A stretch of DNA of 64,000 bases from Syngnathus acus (Eukaryota; Chordata; Actinopteri; Syngnathiformes; Syngnathidae): contig NC_051095.1 in assembly GCF_901709675.1 (NCBI RefSeq), positions 3,037,956 through 3,101,955 on the forward strand. The letters are read 5' to 3'. Numbering within the stretch: position 1 is the first letter of the stretch; the number at the start of each line of letters is the position of its first letter. Below the pieces are notes generated by a model. It made no database searches. It had not been told where the DNA came from and saw only the letters and a list, made by a program, of their open reading frames with translations. Below are positions 1-12,670 of the stretch, piece by piece. The position numbers and the translations under genes were made by a program.

Positions 1-2688
1 TATGACAATTTTATCATGTGATTTCTATTTAGGGCAGCACCGTATTCTAGTGGTCAGCACATAGATTTTGTATTTTCATTTTTTAAACACTACTTTCTAC
101 TTCACATGTTTTATAAATGAACGTCGTAAAAAATCGGTTATTTTTTATGGAAATTTTTCAAAGTAGACATTAAAAAAAATAAAAACATTCCTGGGTGGAT
201 TTGCAGTATATCATTTGAGAAACCACCGCGCCCGAAGAAGAACAACCAATCACAAACTAAAGGCATAACCAACGAGATGTGAATCATTTGGAAGTCGTGA
301 AGTGCGGTGACTTTTAACCCAGCCGTCATTTTTGATCATCATCAGTCTCATAAAATGTAAAAGTATCTTTTTTTTGCGCACGATGATACAAATCAGAGCG
401 AGCCTCATTTTGTAGGCTTCATCGCCAGAAAGGCGACAAGATAATCCAGATGGATACGCTGCTTGTTACGACGTCAACGATGAAATGATGATGAAACAGA
501 CGGTAACGGGAGCACGTCGGAGGCGGTCCGGGGAGACAATGGAGATTTTTTTTTTTGACGCAATTTAGTGTTTTTGAATGCGCTGACTCAAACTGGGATT
601 CTCGAGAGCCGTTTCGAGATCACCTGTTTTTTCGTGCCGCGTAATCGGAGTCCCTTTGCGGTCACGCGGGCTTTGTTTGAGTCGCTTCCCTCGGCTCGCC
701 TCCCTCCAGCTTCCCGCCGAGTGTGCTTTTGCGCGCTCTGTCTCCGTGCTATTTTTTGCCTCGCTTTGAATGCACGCTGATTTCTAAAGTGTATCTGGCG
801 GAATTATCGCCGTCTTAATGAAACATCCCGGCTTCTTTTATGTGGAGAGCTCAGGCAATCAGCGGGCGAGATTGAGCTCCTACACGCTGATAGAGACGGC
901 GTATCGGCAAATCAAAGCGATGGATTCAATTAAAAACATCCAGCGTGCCTTTTTGTGTTAGAGTCACTGACTACTCCTTTTTATATATATAAGATGACAT
1001 CCTCTTTTAGACGTTACTAACGAGGCCTTTTGGCCTTCACTTGATTTGTCAATGAAAAATAATGGAGGGGAGTTCCAGAGGTTGGAAAGTTGCTGACTCG
1101 ACAAAAATACAAGATCGGATGAGTCATCAAACCGAAGAGCGACAATAACGGCTATGACGAATTTGAACGATAGCGCCGCGTCGTGACAACGAGGCGCTCG
1201 AAAGGTGCATGGCGTCATACTTTCTACTAGTTGGAAATATTTTGGTGGGCCTCTGATTGGACAACTTCAATACTGAATATTATTGAGGTATTATATTTGT
1301 CCTGCATAATATTCTAATGCCACAAAAACAGTTTTCTATTTTCTTTATGATTATTATTTATAATTTCTTATTTTCTATTCTATTATTTTATTTTTTAATT
1401 ATTTTTTTCTGATTTTCTGTCTGCCATCTAGTGGCGATTGGTGGTATTACAAGTTAAAACTACAGTTGACCCAATTATCTGCAATTTGACACCACATGTT
1501 GGTGAGTGACATTTCTGCACTCTTCAACAATTTTTGTATCTAATTGGATTGAATAAAGGTGCCAGTGAGGTCATTACAATCCACTTGCTTTGGGGCCAGT
1601 TCGTCCTGTGACCAAGCTGATCCTCATCTAGTTTGCTGCATCTTAAATTTTGACTTAGAAGTGACATCAGCATTGTGTGCATGTGTGTGTGTGTGCGCAC
1701 TTTTAAGCTTGCTGCCTGTGTGAGTAGTTTCACACAGGCTGCATTATTTATGCAGCTGTGCTATTGTGCCTCCCAACTCCTCGTCTCTCCTCGCTGTGAT
1801 GAGCAGATGGGATTTTTTTTTTATGTTACGTTGGGAGGGGGCGAGGTAGATGAGGTCGTATATAGCACACACAATCACACACTTAAGTCTATTTTTAATC
1901 TTTTTTTTTGTCACCCTCATTAGTTCTCGACTGTTCTTTTATTCTCTGACACCACGTCTTGTCTATACCTGTTGGCGCCTTCTCGAAGGTTAGCGGTCAT
2001 TTCATTAGGCACACTTGCACGGATTAACAGAGAGTCAACACGCGAGAGCTGCACGGGAAGACGACAAATATGTAATTGAGGCTCAGCGGTGCTTCGAGCT
2101 TTCCTCCTGTTCGTCTTTTGACTAATAGCCTGAATTTGTTATCAGCCTTCACTTTTCATTTACAATAAATACCCCCCCCCCTCCTCCTCTCCACGTCCAG
2201 AGGCTCCCTCCTCTTGATTGCACATTATCACCCTCTGCTCTGACACGGACGTGTTGCAGCATTTATCACACTTATCAGAGGGCGTCATCAACATGAGCAT
2301 CGCCTTTGCTTGTCCCCCAAGGGGGCGGGGGGGGTTGCATTTGTTACACACATACAAACACCAAGATGTATCCGGCTACTCGGTCGAAACGTGGCAAATA
2401 TCTCCCCGGTGGTTTTCCGGTTTAGCACGGCGCCCGAGGGTGCACTCGAGCCCGATCCTGTTTAATTGAGTGTGTCTCATCATCTGTAATGGGCCTCCCT
2501 TCCCAAGCTAATCAGTTTCAAGTGCTCCTATGCATGCTTGCTACCAAAGAAGTTTGTGCGTGTGTGTGTTTTTTTTCTTTTTTCTTAAGGAGTCCAGGTG
2601 GGCCTGTGAGTTCTTTACATCATGTTCACACAAATACTTCCAAAAAAAAAAAATTTAAATATGACTGTGTGAATGTGTGTGATAAATA
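1..2688. other. Intergenic or intronic DNA, no gene seen
   Basis: I find no exon series, RNA gene or transposon coding region here. Short open frames lack domain patterns and sensible splice signals. The only notable site is a CTCF-like word (reverse complement reads CCACTAGATGGCAG) at 1421-1436. Confidence 0.6.

Positions 2689-3198
<510 letters not shown>

Positions 3199-3240
<42 letters not shown>
3199..3240. repeat. (CA)n microsatellite
   Basis: About 21 CA dinucleotides in an uninterrupted run. Confidence 0.97.
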
Positions 3241-3243
<3 letters not shown>

Positions 3244-4194
3244 GCGCGCAGGTGCAAGGTTTGAAAGGCGCTCGCACCCTCGTGCTGTCATTTTCTCCAG
3301 CTCTGCTGTTTTCTGCCTCTGGGAGCTTGAAAAGGACGCCAAAGCGGCTCAGTGGAAGGAGGGAAGCTAACTGCATTATCAAGCTTCCACCTCCCTTTTT
3401 TTTGGGGGGGGGGCATTTCGAGGATTTGTGCTTGCAAGAACCTCCAAAGTATTGGCCACAACAAAAAATGTCCATATTCAATTAGGTTGAGCGACTGACA
3501 TTTAAGTGACCAATTAGGATATGACACGCTCAGTTTTGGGAACCTTTTGATGAAGGGTTTAAAATTCCCATAGATGTGCTTATTTTCTTTCATGTTGACT
3601 TCTTGTAGATGTCAAGCCCAGTACTTTTCCCTAATAGTGTAAGAGGATGAAACAGGTTTGAGCTGCGAAGCTTTTGAGACCGCTAGCTGCGCTCCAACGC
3701 ACTTCCTGTCTCGAACGAGGCGAGAGAAAGCAACGGGGCGTCCGCGTAATGATGTTGTGCGAGTGTGCGTCTCCACTCGATTGTGTGATGTCCAAAACGA
3801 CCGCCGATACTTGACTTCCAATTTCAGCCGACACTCCACCGGCGTCGCTCGCTTCTCTCCTCGTCCGCCGCCTTCTCGGCTGATCTCTCAATCTTCTCAC
3901 AAAAGCCTCATCTTGCCCGAAATGTCACGTTGGAGCTTTCGCTTCTCCCGTGTACATAAAAATGGGGCTGCCGCCTGTCGAAAAAGGTCACGTAGTGAGG
4001 CACACAAATGTGTGGATATCGGGCTTAAGGGTGAAATTCCAAATGAACTGAAATTGTGTTACAAGCGTTGCAGGTGGATTTAACGTGACCTGTAAATTTG
4101 TGATGCTTAGCTGTTCAATGTTTCAGTACATTTAGCGCAACTGAACAGTTGTTGGTATGAGGACTAGCGCAATAGCTCTGTTGGCGTAGCGTTA
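3241..4194. other. Non-coding stretch, nothing recognised
   Basis: Overlapping open frames on both strands have no homology I recognise and no start or splice context. They are treated as chance frames. Confidence 0.5.
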
Positions 4195-4512
4195 GCAACA
4201 GGTATCGCTAGAAGAATCGGGTCATAGATTCATAACGTTTGTTAACATGACAGAAGAGATTCGGGAAATATCTCAACAAGGAAAAATAATTGCTAACGCT
4301 AAATGACACAAAATAAACACCGATTAAGCTGGCGCTTCTTGCTAGCGCTAGCAAGTATTGCTAGAAGAATAGTGCCATAGATTCATAACGTTTGTTAACA
4401 TGGCAGAAGAGATTACGTAAATATCTCAAGGAAAAGTAATTGTAAATGCTAGCCAGCTCGTATAGCTAACGCTCAATCACACAAAATAAACACTGATTAA
4501 GCTAGCGCTTCT
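4195..4512. repeat. Two-copy direct tandem duplication, about 155 bp unit
   Basis: The segment from about 4206 (GCTAGAAGAATC..., ATAGATTCATAACG, ACACAAAATAAACAC, ATTAAGCT) is repeated from about 4359 with the same order of words and small substitutions. It is a simple local duplication with GCTAGC-rich ends. Confidence 0.85.
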
Positions 4513-7500
4513 TTCTAAAATGTTTACTACTTATTTTCTGGACATGTGCATGATGCCGAGGCAAGGCGGAAGATAAAATTGGAGCTTTTCCTGCTAGCCA
4601 ACTTGTTGATACTGATTAGCTAGCTAACAATGGTACATTTTAGAATCCCAAATTAACACCAACGTCGGTCGTATACTTCTCATCTGACCCATTTTGCTTG
4701 AGCAATTGTCCAGAACGTCTCGGTATCAAGAATAAGGTCGGTAAAGTGGATCAGGACTCCGAGGGATGATCCAAAGCCCTCAGAGAGGCATTCTGCACCT
4801 GGCTGCCGTCGGTGTTGTTTTTTCCATCCGCCTGTGCTGTGATGTTCAGCCACGCGTTCATTATCATCAGCGTGAGCGCAGAGCCGAGCCGCAGCCCGAA
4901 ATGCCGGCGCCGACCAGCAGCGGCTCGCCGCGTTCATTTTGTCATCTCGCGATCTCGTTTCACCACCTCCTAATTGCTTTTCACATTCTTTTGAATTCCT
5001 GCTGCCATCTCTTGATCAGAGATGTTTGTCTGCGCAGTGTTCTCCACACTCCCCGTCACCTGCCCCCCTTTTGCCGGCTCCCAGCTGTGTTGTTTGGGAC
5101 GCCTCCAACATCCCGCCATCTGTAAACGCCTCACCCGCCGGCACTCGTGCCGCGGCGAGCTCACCTTTCATTTGCTTCCTATTTTGGGGGTGTTCACGCC
5201 TCGTACTTATCGTCTTTCTCAGCTTTATTCAATTACTATTCCATTATGTCTCCCTGACTCTCCACAGCACTTGAAGTTCCCGTGGGGAAGAAAGCAGGAA
5301 ACAGAAACCAATCAGCATCCAAAGAGCTCGGATAGGATGTGACAATACAAACAATAGCGGTTAAGGGGCAGACTGGGTGTGCTTGTGTGACTTAGTTGAC
5401 GTTTGAGAGAAGGCTGGCTGACTCCAAAGTGCATTGCAGTAATCCATCTGAGCTCAGCGCAGAGATTACGGTTTTGATGTGTTGCTATGCAAAGAAAGAC
5501 TTCATCTTTTTTCGATATCTTATGGCAAGGCAGGGCAGCTTTAGACCTCAGAGTATTTCCTTTATGTATCCAGGACCTAAATTATTTATTTATTTATTTG
5601 TTTATTTGTTTGTTTATTTTAGTATTTTAATATTTTATCACTTTATCATTTTTATATTTTTATATTTTTTATATTTTTATATTTTATTTATTTATTTATT
5701 ATTTTATTTATAGACCCATATCAGAATTTTAAAATCTATTCCACAGGTGAGGTGAAAGACGGAACTTGATGGTAGGATTTGTAGTGATGGCTGAAGTTCG
5801 GTGTAGTTGTCGTGTATGTTAGCGTTGAGTAAGAGCGGTTAGCGTCGGCTTTATCACGGTCTTACCGACGTTCACATATTTCGTATCCACTCTTGAAATG
5901 CAGATTTTCAAACGGAAATTTCAGACGCCTCCTAGCGAGGCTGATGATCGTCTCATTAGAGTCAAAGTAGCATGTTGCTCTCAAGGGCCCGCAATTAGAC
6001 CGAGTCACGTCAGAGCGCAGCCTTGATGAAGACTATTAGACGGCCGGGCGCGACGGAGGCCGCCATCCGTCAGCCGGCCCGGTCCCCCCTCCACCCCTCC
6101 CCTCCGCATCCATCACCATTACCACCAAACTTTGCCTCTCCCGGCAAGACTCATTCCACCCTGGCAGCTTTATTTCCATCCTCACTCTTCTGCATCCATC
6201 TCATTTCCTGCCATGCAGTTATATATATTCTGGGATAAGTGCTCTCCATGAATCTCACACCTGCTTTCTTCCTCCCCACCAACTTCCAAACTCTCTACGG
6301 CGCGTCTCCTTTGTGTTCGTCCGTGCGTCTATTCATCCCTCTCTCTCTCTCGTCTCCTTCCTTCCGTTTTGTCTTCCGTCGTCATGCTTCTCCTTTAATA
6401 GGCTCTTTTCTCTTATTGCCCCCTTATCTTCTGCAATTTGACTCGCATCACCTCACCACCATCCCTCATCCAAATCGTAGCGCCATTCTCATCAGCGTCG
6501 CCGTGTTTTGCTCCTCGGAAGGCATATGAAAGGCGTTGGAACACAAAAGTCTCTGTTAAAAAAGTTACTGTTTTACTTGATGTTTCTTTTCAGAATGTTT
6601 GATAAGTTATATTTGATTCTCTCGCGTAATATCGGATTGGAATTGTTTGTAGGAGTGATTTTGTGCCTGGCTCAAAAAAAATCATAACCGCAATTATTGG
6701 CATATTGTATTGCTTTAATTATGTGAAGCACATTGATTGATTGTTTGTTTGTATTATGCTGTCCAACAAATAGCCAGTATAATGACATCAAGTGGCCCTA
6801 AAAAGAAAATTAGCAACATAACATTAGCAAGATACGTGAAAAGCTGGCAGAATTTGACACAAATTCCACTTCCTGCTATCGTTACCATATTAGCAACAAA
6901 TAGCTAACCAAAAGGCTGTTGCCAATGCTAGCAAGCTAATGTGGCTAACTGGTCTTACTGCATGATACGAACAGACTTAGTTTTTTGTCATAAGATTAGT
7001 CCTAAAAAGAACATCAATAAGTGAAAGTATTTAAAAGTTAGAAGGCAACTAAGCTTTTATTTAGTTGATGTGCTGCGACCGCATCGGAAACAAGAAATGT
7101 AACAACGCAACAACTTTATTTCTCATGTGTGAGAGTCAATAACATCTGGCTCGTCTCAACCATCTCCATTCGAAGACTCTTATGTCTATTTTCGCGATGG
7201 CCTCGAAGCTGACGCTCTCTCGTCTCGCCCTGTTTTCTCGCCAGCCGCCTTTTCCATCTCGCCACAGTAAAATTACCCTGATTACGATTGTGGCGGTGAT
7301 GATAATGATAAGCAGGGTAAAATGACACTCTCTCCATCTCCCTCACATGTCCAGCACCCGGGAGATGATGATTGACTCCACATCTGCCCTCGCCTCATTT
7401 TCTCCTCCCGCCCCGCTCAAGCTCTTTGTTTCTTTTTTGTCTCACTGGGGAAGCGGTTTTTTTTTTTGTTTTGTTTTTTTACTTCCCTTGTGCTCTCCTC

Positions 7501-7621
7501 GTAACCCTCTACCGCTCTCATCTAGTCCTTTTTGAGTCTTTTTCAATTTCCCAGCACTCTTTCATCTGTGTTGTTGCGACCTTCCCTCCTGCATCTTACC
7601 TCGGCTACTTGCCCCCCCCCC

Positions 7622-7671
<50 letters not shown>

Positions 7672-9819
7672 CCGAAAGCCCCATTTCTCCTCCTCGGCTA
7701 CCCACTTTGCTCCCTCTGTCACAAAGCAACATGATCCATTTCCTTTCAGGCACATCTCATTCAGTACATAATTATAGAATTGCTGTGTCTCTTGAACATG
7801 TGAAGTGGACAGCACAAAATGGCCTCCTTTAGTGGCCTTTCATCACTGGCGCTATTCATTATGTGCCTGTTTTCCTTGCTCGCCGTAAAAATAAAAGTGC
7901 ATTCACCTTATTGACACTAATGCACTTTCGAGTTCAGAAAATGTACAAAAGTTCATCGAATGCGGCTTTTTTTTCTTCCCTCCTGAACTAAACGCAAGCT
8001 ACAAAAGTACATTTGTGCAGTAAGCCAAGCATCTTTCAATCTTACATGACAAGCTTTGTTGTTGAAATAAACTTGGCAATATTGAGCCAAGGCACTTATT
8101 TACCATCTGACAAAGAGTATATACTGAAAAAAAAAATCATTTACGCTCAAATGTATTTGCTAAGTGAATGCGGGGCTGTTTCGTTTTATGTATCTTCTGC
8201 CATCTAGTGGAAGATGTTTGAATTGCGCTGCCTGTCATTACATGTCGCTGACATAGATCGATGAATCAAAATACAGGATAATTTGGGGACTGATTAAAAA
8301 GACAAAAAGTGGGGTGTTGTCAGGCAATGTTGGTGCACTCTGTAGTCAACAATTTTAAAAATAAATTAGAGATGCAACTAAAAAAATTTTGTGGGTTTTT
8401 TTCGCACTGGTTCGGAATCTGACGTTTTTTTCTAACACATTAAGTCTTCATAAAAATAATAGTAACGATTTAATAAGAAATACATAATACGATAATATCT
8501 AATTATTAAGGTTAGGTTCAGAAAAAAAAATCTGAAACGTCATAACTATGAATTTCAATTGCCAAAATCTGTGTTGCGCAAGCTTTTGTAGGTCAAACTT
8601 AAAAACAAAGAATGAAAATGTGCCAGAACAAAAGTACTTTTTTTTTTTTAAATATGGGTCAAAAAGAAATTTAGGAAACAATAAACCATTTCTGATTCAA
8701 CCATGCTGTAAATAATATAGGCTGCCACTATGTAATCCAGAATTTTCTCATTAGCTGTTAAAAGGTAATGACTCATTTAAAATGCATTAGGGACACATGA
8801 CATTTTGAGCATTGCTATTGTTGTTATGGCGTCATCGGTGGTAGTGAAAGGGCAAAAATGGCCTGCTCTATTGCTCATTTGTTAACTTAAGGGCCAAGCA
8901 ATTAGATATTGGGCCGCTTTTGTGACATTTCGCAAAAAGAAAGTAGCCATTTTAAATTAAAACTCCAAAGATACGCTCGTAACTATACAACACTGCGTTG
9001 AGTCAATATTGTGAGGGAGTTTCATTATCTTGTAAACGTCACGTACATTTTTTTTTTCTCAAAAGCTGCAAAGCTTGTTCTGCTTTTTTTTTTTTTTTTA
9101 GTAGCACTTAAGGCACACACTGAAAAACAACCACCACTAACACAGTAGTCCTTCATATTTTTCTCTTGTTACAAACTCCCCCAGCATGAAGATCGATAGT
9201 GCCACATCGCCATGGAAACAATATGGATTGACGCGCCATGGAACGGCATCATGCGAGCAGGTGTTGCGATGCGTTTGCTTTGTTGAAAATTAAAACGTCT
9301 TCCCTGCAAAATCCTACCCCAAAAAAAAAAAAAATCCTCTCTTGGAACATTTTGTGACAGTCCCAAAACTCCCCCTGCTATTTTTACCTCAAATAAATGT
9401 GGTATTGAATGTGACAGTCACTGTGATAGCACATCAAATATTCAGTGTCCCAGACTGTGAGGGCCTCGTGTTGTCTCTGAGTGGAACAAACAAGCAGCTT
9501 TGTGCCAGACCAGCGTCATCAAAGTGACGTTCCGAAGACATTTGGAATGCGTTCGTCTCTTTACGGCGCTCTTTGTTGATTTTTTTTTCGGCTATTCCTG
9601 CGTCAGTTGAGATTCGATCGTTTGCTTTCCACTTGGAACTTTCCAAAGCAAACAAGGTGAAGCAGCAGTTAGCTGTTACGCTGCGCGCACGTCACAACTC
9701 AGCTTCAAGTATGAATGTTTTTGTTTTGTTTTTCACTATATGGTCAATTAAAAAAAATAAAAAGGTTAATTTTCTTTATTTTGCTTTTAAATGACTGGAA
9801 ATATTGAGTTTGCAAATGC
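4513..9819. other. Non-coding stretch with low-complexity tracts
   Basis: No gene is supported over about 5.3 kb. It contains a TTTA/TTTG-rich tract at about 5579-5712, a (CA)n array at 7624-7670 and a CTCF-like word at 8196-8212 (reverse complement CCACTAGATGGCAG). The reading frames present are AT- or CT-biased and have no family pattern. Confidence 0.55.
7624..7670. repeat. (AC)n microsatellite
   Basis: About 23 AC dinucleotides follow a run of C. Confidence 0.97.
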
Positions 9820-9827
9820 ATTTAAAT

Positions 9828-10135
9828 CACAGGTGTCAAAGTCAAGGACCGGGGGCCAGATCTGGCCCACCACGTCATTTATTGTGGCCCCGTGAAAGCA
9901 AATCGTGCAACTTCCATGAGCCTCACTAAAATTCATACCAAAAGATTTGTTTTTATCATTTTTACAGTAACGAACAATAATTAACAAACTTCTGTCCTTG
10001 ACATCCGATTTCAAAGCTAGCAATCTATTATTAATTTGTGTGCAATATGATGTGACGATTAAACTTTTTTTTCGTTTCACTGTCATAACAGCTATCTGAG
10101 GGAAGCCGAAACTAAAAATAAGTTTGTCACCCCTG
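9828..10135. mobile_element. hAT-type MITE with 8-bp target duplication
   Basis: The left end CACAGGTGTCAAAGTC and the reverse complement of the right end, CAGGGGTGACAAACTT, are imperfect terminal inverted repeats. Both sides carry the same 8 bases, ATTTAAAT (9820-9827 and 10136-10143), the target duplication size of hAT elements. The interior has the GGCCAGATCTGGCCC palindrome common in this fish repeat family. It encodes no transposase, so it is non-autonomous. A fragment of the same family lies at 36383-36480. Confidence 0.85.
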
Positions 10136-10688
10136 ATTTAAATGTTGCGTTCTTTTAGGGATTTTGAAAAAGCTACCTTTGTTCTCTTTGCCTTTAAATG
10201 TCTACAGCTTTTTTGTTTGTAGATGCTTTGAGGTTTGGTGAGGCACACTGAGTTGTGCTTTATAAATAAAGTTGTCTTTTGTTTTATATACAAATGTCCC
10301 AAAATGGCGCCAAAATAAATGACATGTAACGTGTTCGTTTTTGACATCAAAAGGCTCGTGTCGGAACAAAAACTCAAAATATCTTATTTTTCAACTTTTT
10401 CAAAGTGGATTACAGCAGTCATTTGGCTCATGTGAGATGAAATCTACAATAAATATATCTCCCGCTGTTAGTCGACCTCTTTTTCTAATGAGTTTCCGCA
10501 TGGCGAAAGAGCAGATGTGATTTGTGGAGAACGAGTCGTTTCCTCGAGTGTCGTAAAAAGTAATGACGTGAAACGTGAAATATGTCCGCCCGGGCGGCGC
10601 TGCTGATTCTCACTCTGCCCACATTTTCCATCCTCGTGATCGCAACGCTGCAACGGAGGAGCGCTTAGATAGACGATAAGAAACCCAT

Positions 10689-10695
<7 letters not shown>

Positions 10696-10721
<26 letters not shown>
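10696..10721. repeat. Homopolymer T tract
   Basis: An uninterrupted run of about 26 T. It may be a poorly resolved length in the assembly. Confidence 0.9.
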
Positions 10722-10850
10722 GTCAGGGCGCAAACAGCAGGCAAGGTGAGAAAACAGAAGAATCTCGGCAATCCTTTTTGATCAGGGGCTCGTTCAAGAT
10801 GCTAATCTTAGAGGTTACCTTTTGTTTTTCTCTATGGAGAAATTTTCATA

Positions 10851-11147
10851 TCAAAGTCAAAGTCAAAGTCAGCTTTATTGTCAATCCCTTCATATGTCAA
10901 GACACACAAAGAAACCGAAATTCCGTTTCCTCCATCCCACGGTGACGAGACATACAAGTAGACGACACAAAATAAAAACAAGAAGGCACAAACAATAAAT
11001 AAAAAATAATAAATAAATAAAATAAGCGATGAATAAATAATAAACCAATAACCCAATAAATAAGAGGAGCAAAACTGAGCCAGCGTGCATACAGCAGACA
11101 GTAAGCACAGCGCAAAGAACAAAGAACAGGACGCTACGCAGAAAGGG
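10851..11147 (-). mobile_element. 5'-truncated LINE, 3' end only
   Basis: The sequence matches the 3' non-coding end of the larger LINE at 50027-51627, in the same minus orientation. It starts with the tandem AAAGTC tail and shares the AGCTTTATTGTCAATCCC block, with little divergence over about 290 bp. Reverse transcriptase sequence is absent. This is a typical dead-on-arrival LINE copy. Confidence 0.85.
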
Positions 11148-12496
11148 TTTAAGTTAAGAAAGGGGAAGTTTAAGAAACTTTGTTTGGAATATCGTAAACA
11201 TCAAATTGTTTGACTTTGGTTAGATGATGAATTTGGGGTTGTCCGCTAGCTGTAAACTGTGATAATCAAATTTTTAAATTTATTATTTATTTTTTATTAT
11301 TTATTTATTTATTTCCAATTTTTGTTTAACGTAAATTCGGTTACATGTTAAAGTTCAAAGTGACTATAATGTTACAGTGGCTTTTAGTGACGTAAATTAT
11401 TTTATATAATTATGTTAAATATGCTTTTTTTTGGGGGGGGTGAACACATCTCCTTTTTAATTAATGAATTTTGATTTTTTTATTCAATTTTTCTATTTTG
11501 ACAGCAAAGTAAAATAAAACCAAATAGACAACAACGTGATATAGTTACAACTTTACACAATAAATGACATCACAGCATATGATGAAGAAAATGTTCAGGT
11601 TGCTGGGCAGAAGATTCCAAAGTGGGGATGGGGTCTTGCCAATGAATGTTTTATTTATTTAGTGTTTAATGACAGTAATTAGTGGGACTTTGTGAAACTT
11701 GGTGTAGAAAGTCTGAGAACTACTGACATCAAAAAAGTCTCCAATGGTATGAAAAGCAATGAACATGTTCACGTTATACAGTCCAAAAAATATATCTGCT
11801 GTCAGAGTGGACACACGTCGCGATTGGCCCACTGATGATTGAACTTGCGAATGAGTCACCTCTCATTTTCCATCCCGAGGTCGCCATTGTTCTCACCCCC
11901 TCTTTTCAAAGTGCACTTTGTCTCCACAGGACCTTTCTTCCATCTTTTTCTCCGGCCATTTTCCCTCTTTTTTTTAATACCAGTGTGAGCCATTCAAACA
12001 CTTGGTGCTCTTTGCTCTCGCTGACCTTTCCCTCCTACTCTTTCTTCCTGCCGTCACGTTTTTTGCTCCGCTTGGTTGCCCTCGCTTCATTCGACGACGT
12101 GTTCACAAAGTAGCCGCAGCTTGACATTTAGTGGAGGACAAATGAGTGGCGGCAGTTATAGATTGCCACCGCGACGCTCCCGAGGGACGCGGATCGGGCT
12201 AATGGCGGCATCGTCTGCTCCCCTTTGGCCCGCCGATAATCAATAAGCATTTCTTTCTTTGGCCCATCCTTTGTTGAACACAAGTCCAAGTCCAATACGT
12301 CAACGTTGGCTGATGCAAGTGTGCACATTAGAGTCGCCATTAAATAATTCCAAACAATGTCTTCAAGTGGAAGTCAAACCAAAACTTTTCTTTGCAATAA
12401 TATGTTCTGTGGAGTCCGACAAGTGTTCTGGTTAATATTTGGTCTGTGGAATATGAATTAAACAGGCGAAATCCACCTGATATTATCCATCTTAGT
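11148..12496. other. Non-coding stretch, AT-rich
   Basis: No gene or recognised element is seen. It includes T-rich and TTTA-rich low-complexity runs near 11276-11320 and 11420-11500. Confidence 0.5.
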
Positions 12497-12670
12497 AGGC
12501 GGCCATTTTGCCATTTGGTATCGACTGAAGATGACATCACAGTTGCCAGGACTCAAAGCAATAACCAATCACTGCTCACCAGTTTTCAGAAACTCAGCCG
12601 TGATTGGCCGTGACCTGACACCTGACAACTGTGATGTCATCTTCAGTCGACAGCGCACAAAATGGCCGCT
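12497..12670. mobile_element. Short foldback element or MITE
   Basis: Bases 12521-12545 and 12626-12650 are a perfect 25-base inverted repeat (TCGACTGAAGATGACATCAC plus AGTTG). The outer parts GGCCATTTTG and CAAAATGGCC are also inverted. A diverged single arm is found at about 22229-22253 followed by AAAATGGCC, which supports a dispersed family. No target duplication was clear. Confidence 0.7.

Noticed and set aside
4766-5342. Several overlapping plus-strand frames of 106-119 codons
   Set aside because: All three frames are open at once in CT-rich DNA, with no conserved motif or splice logic.
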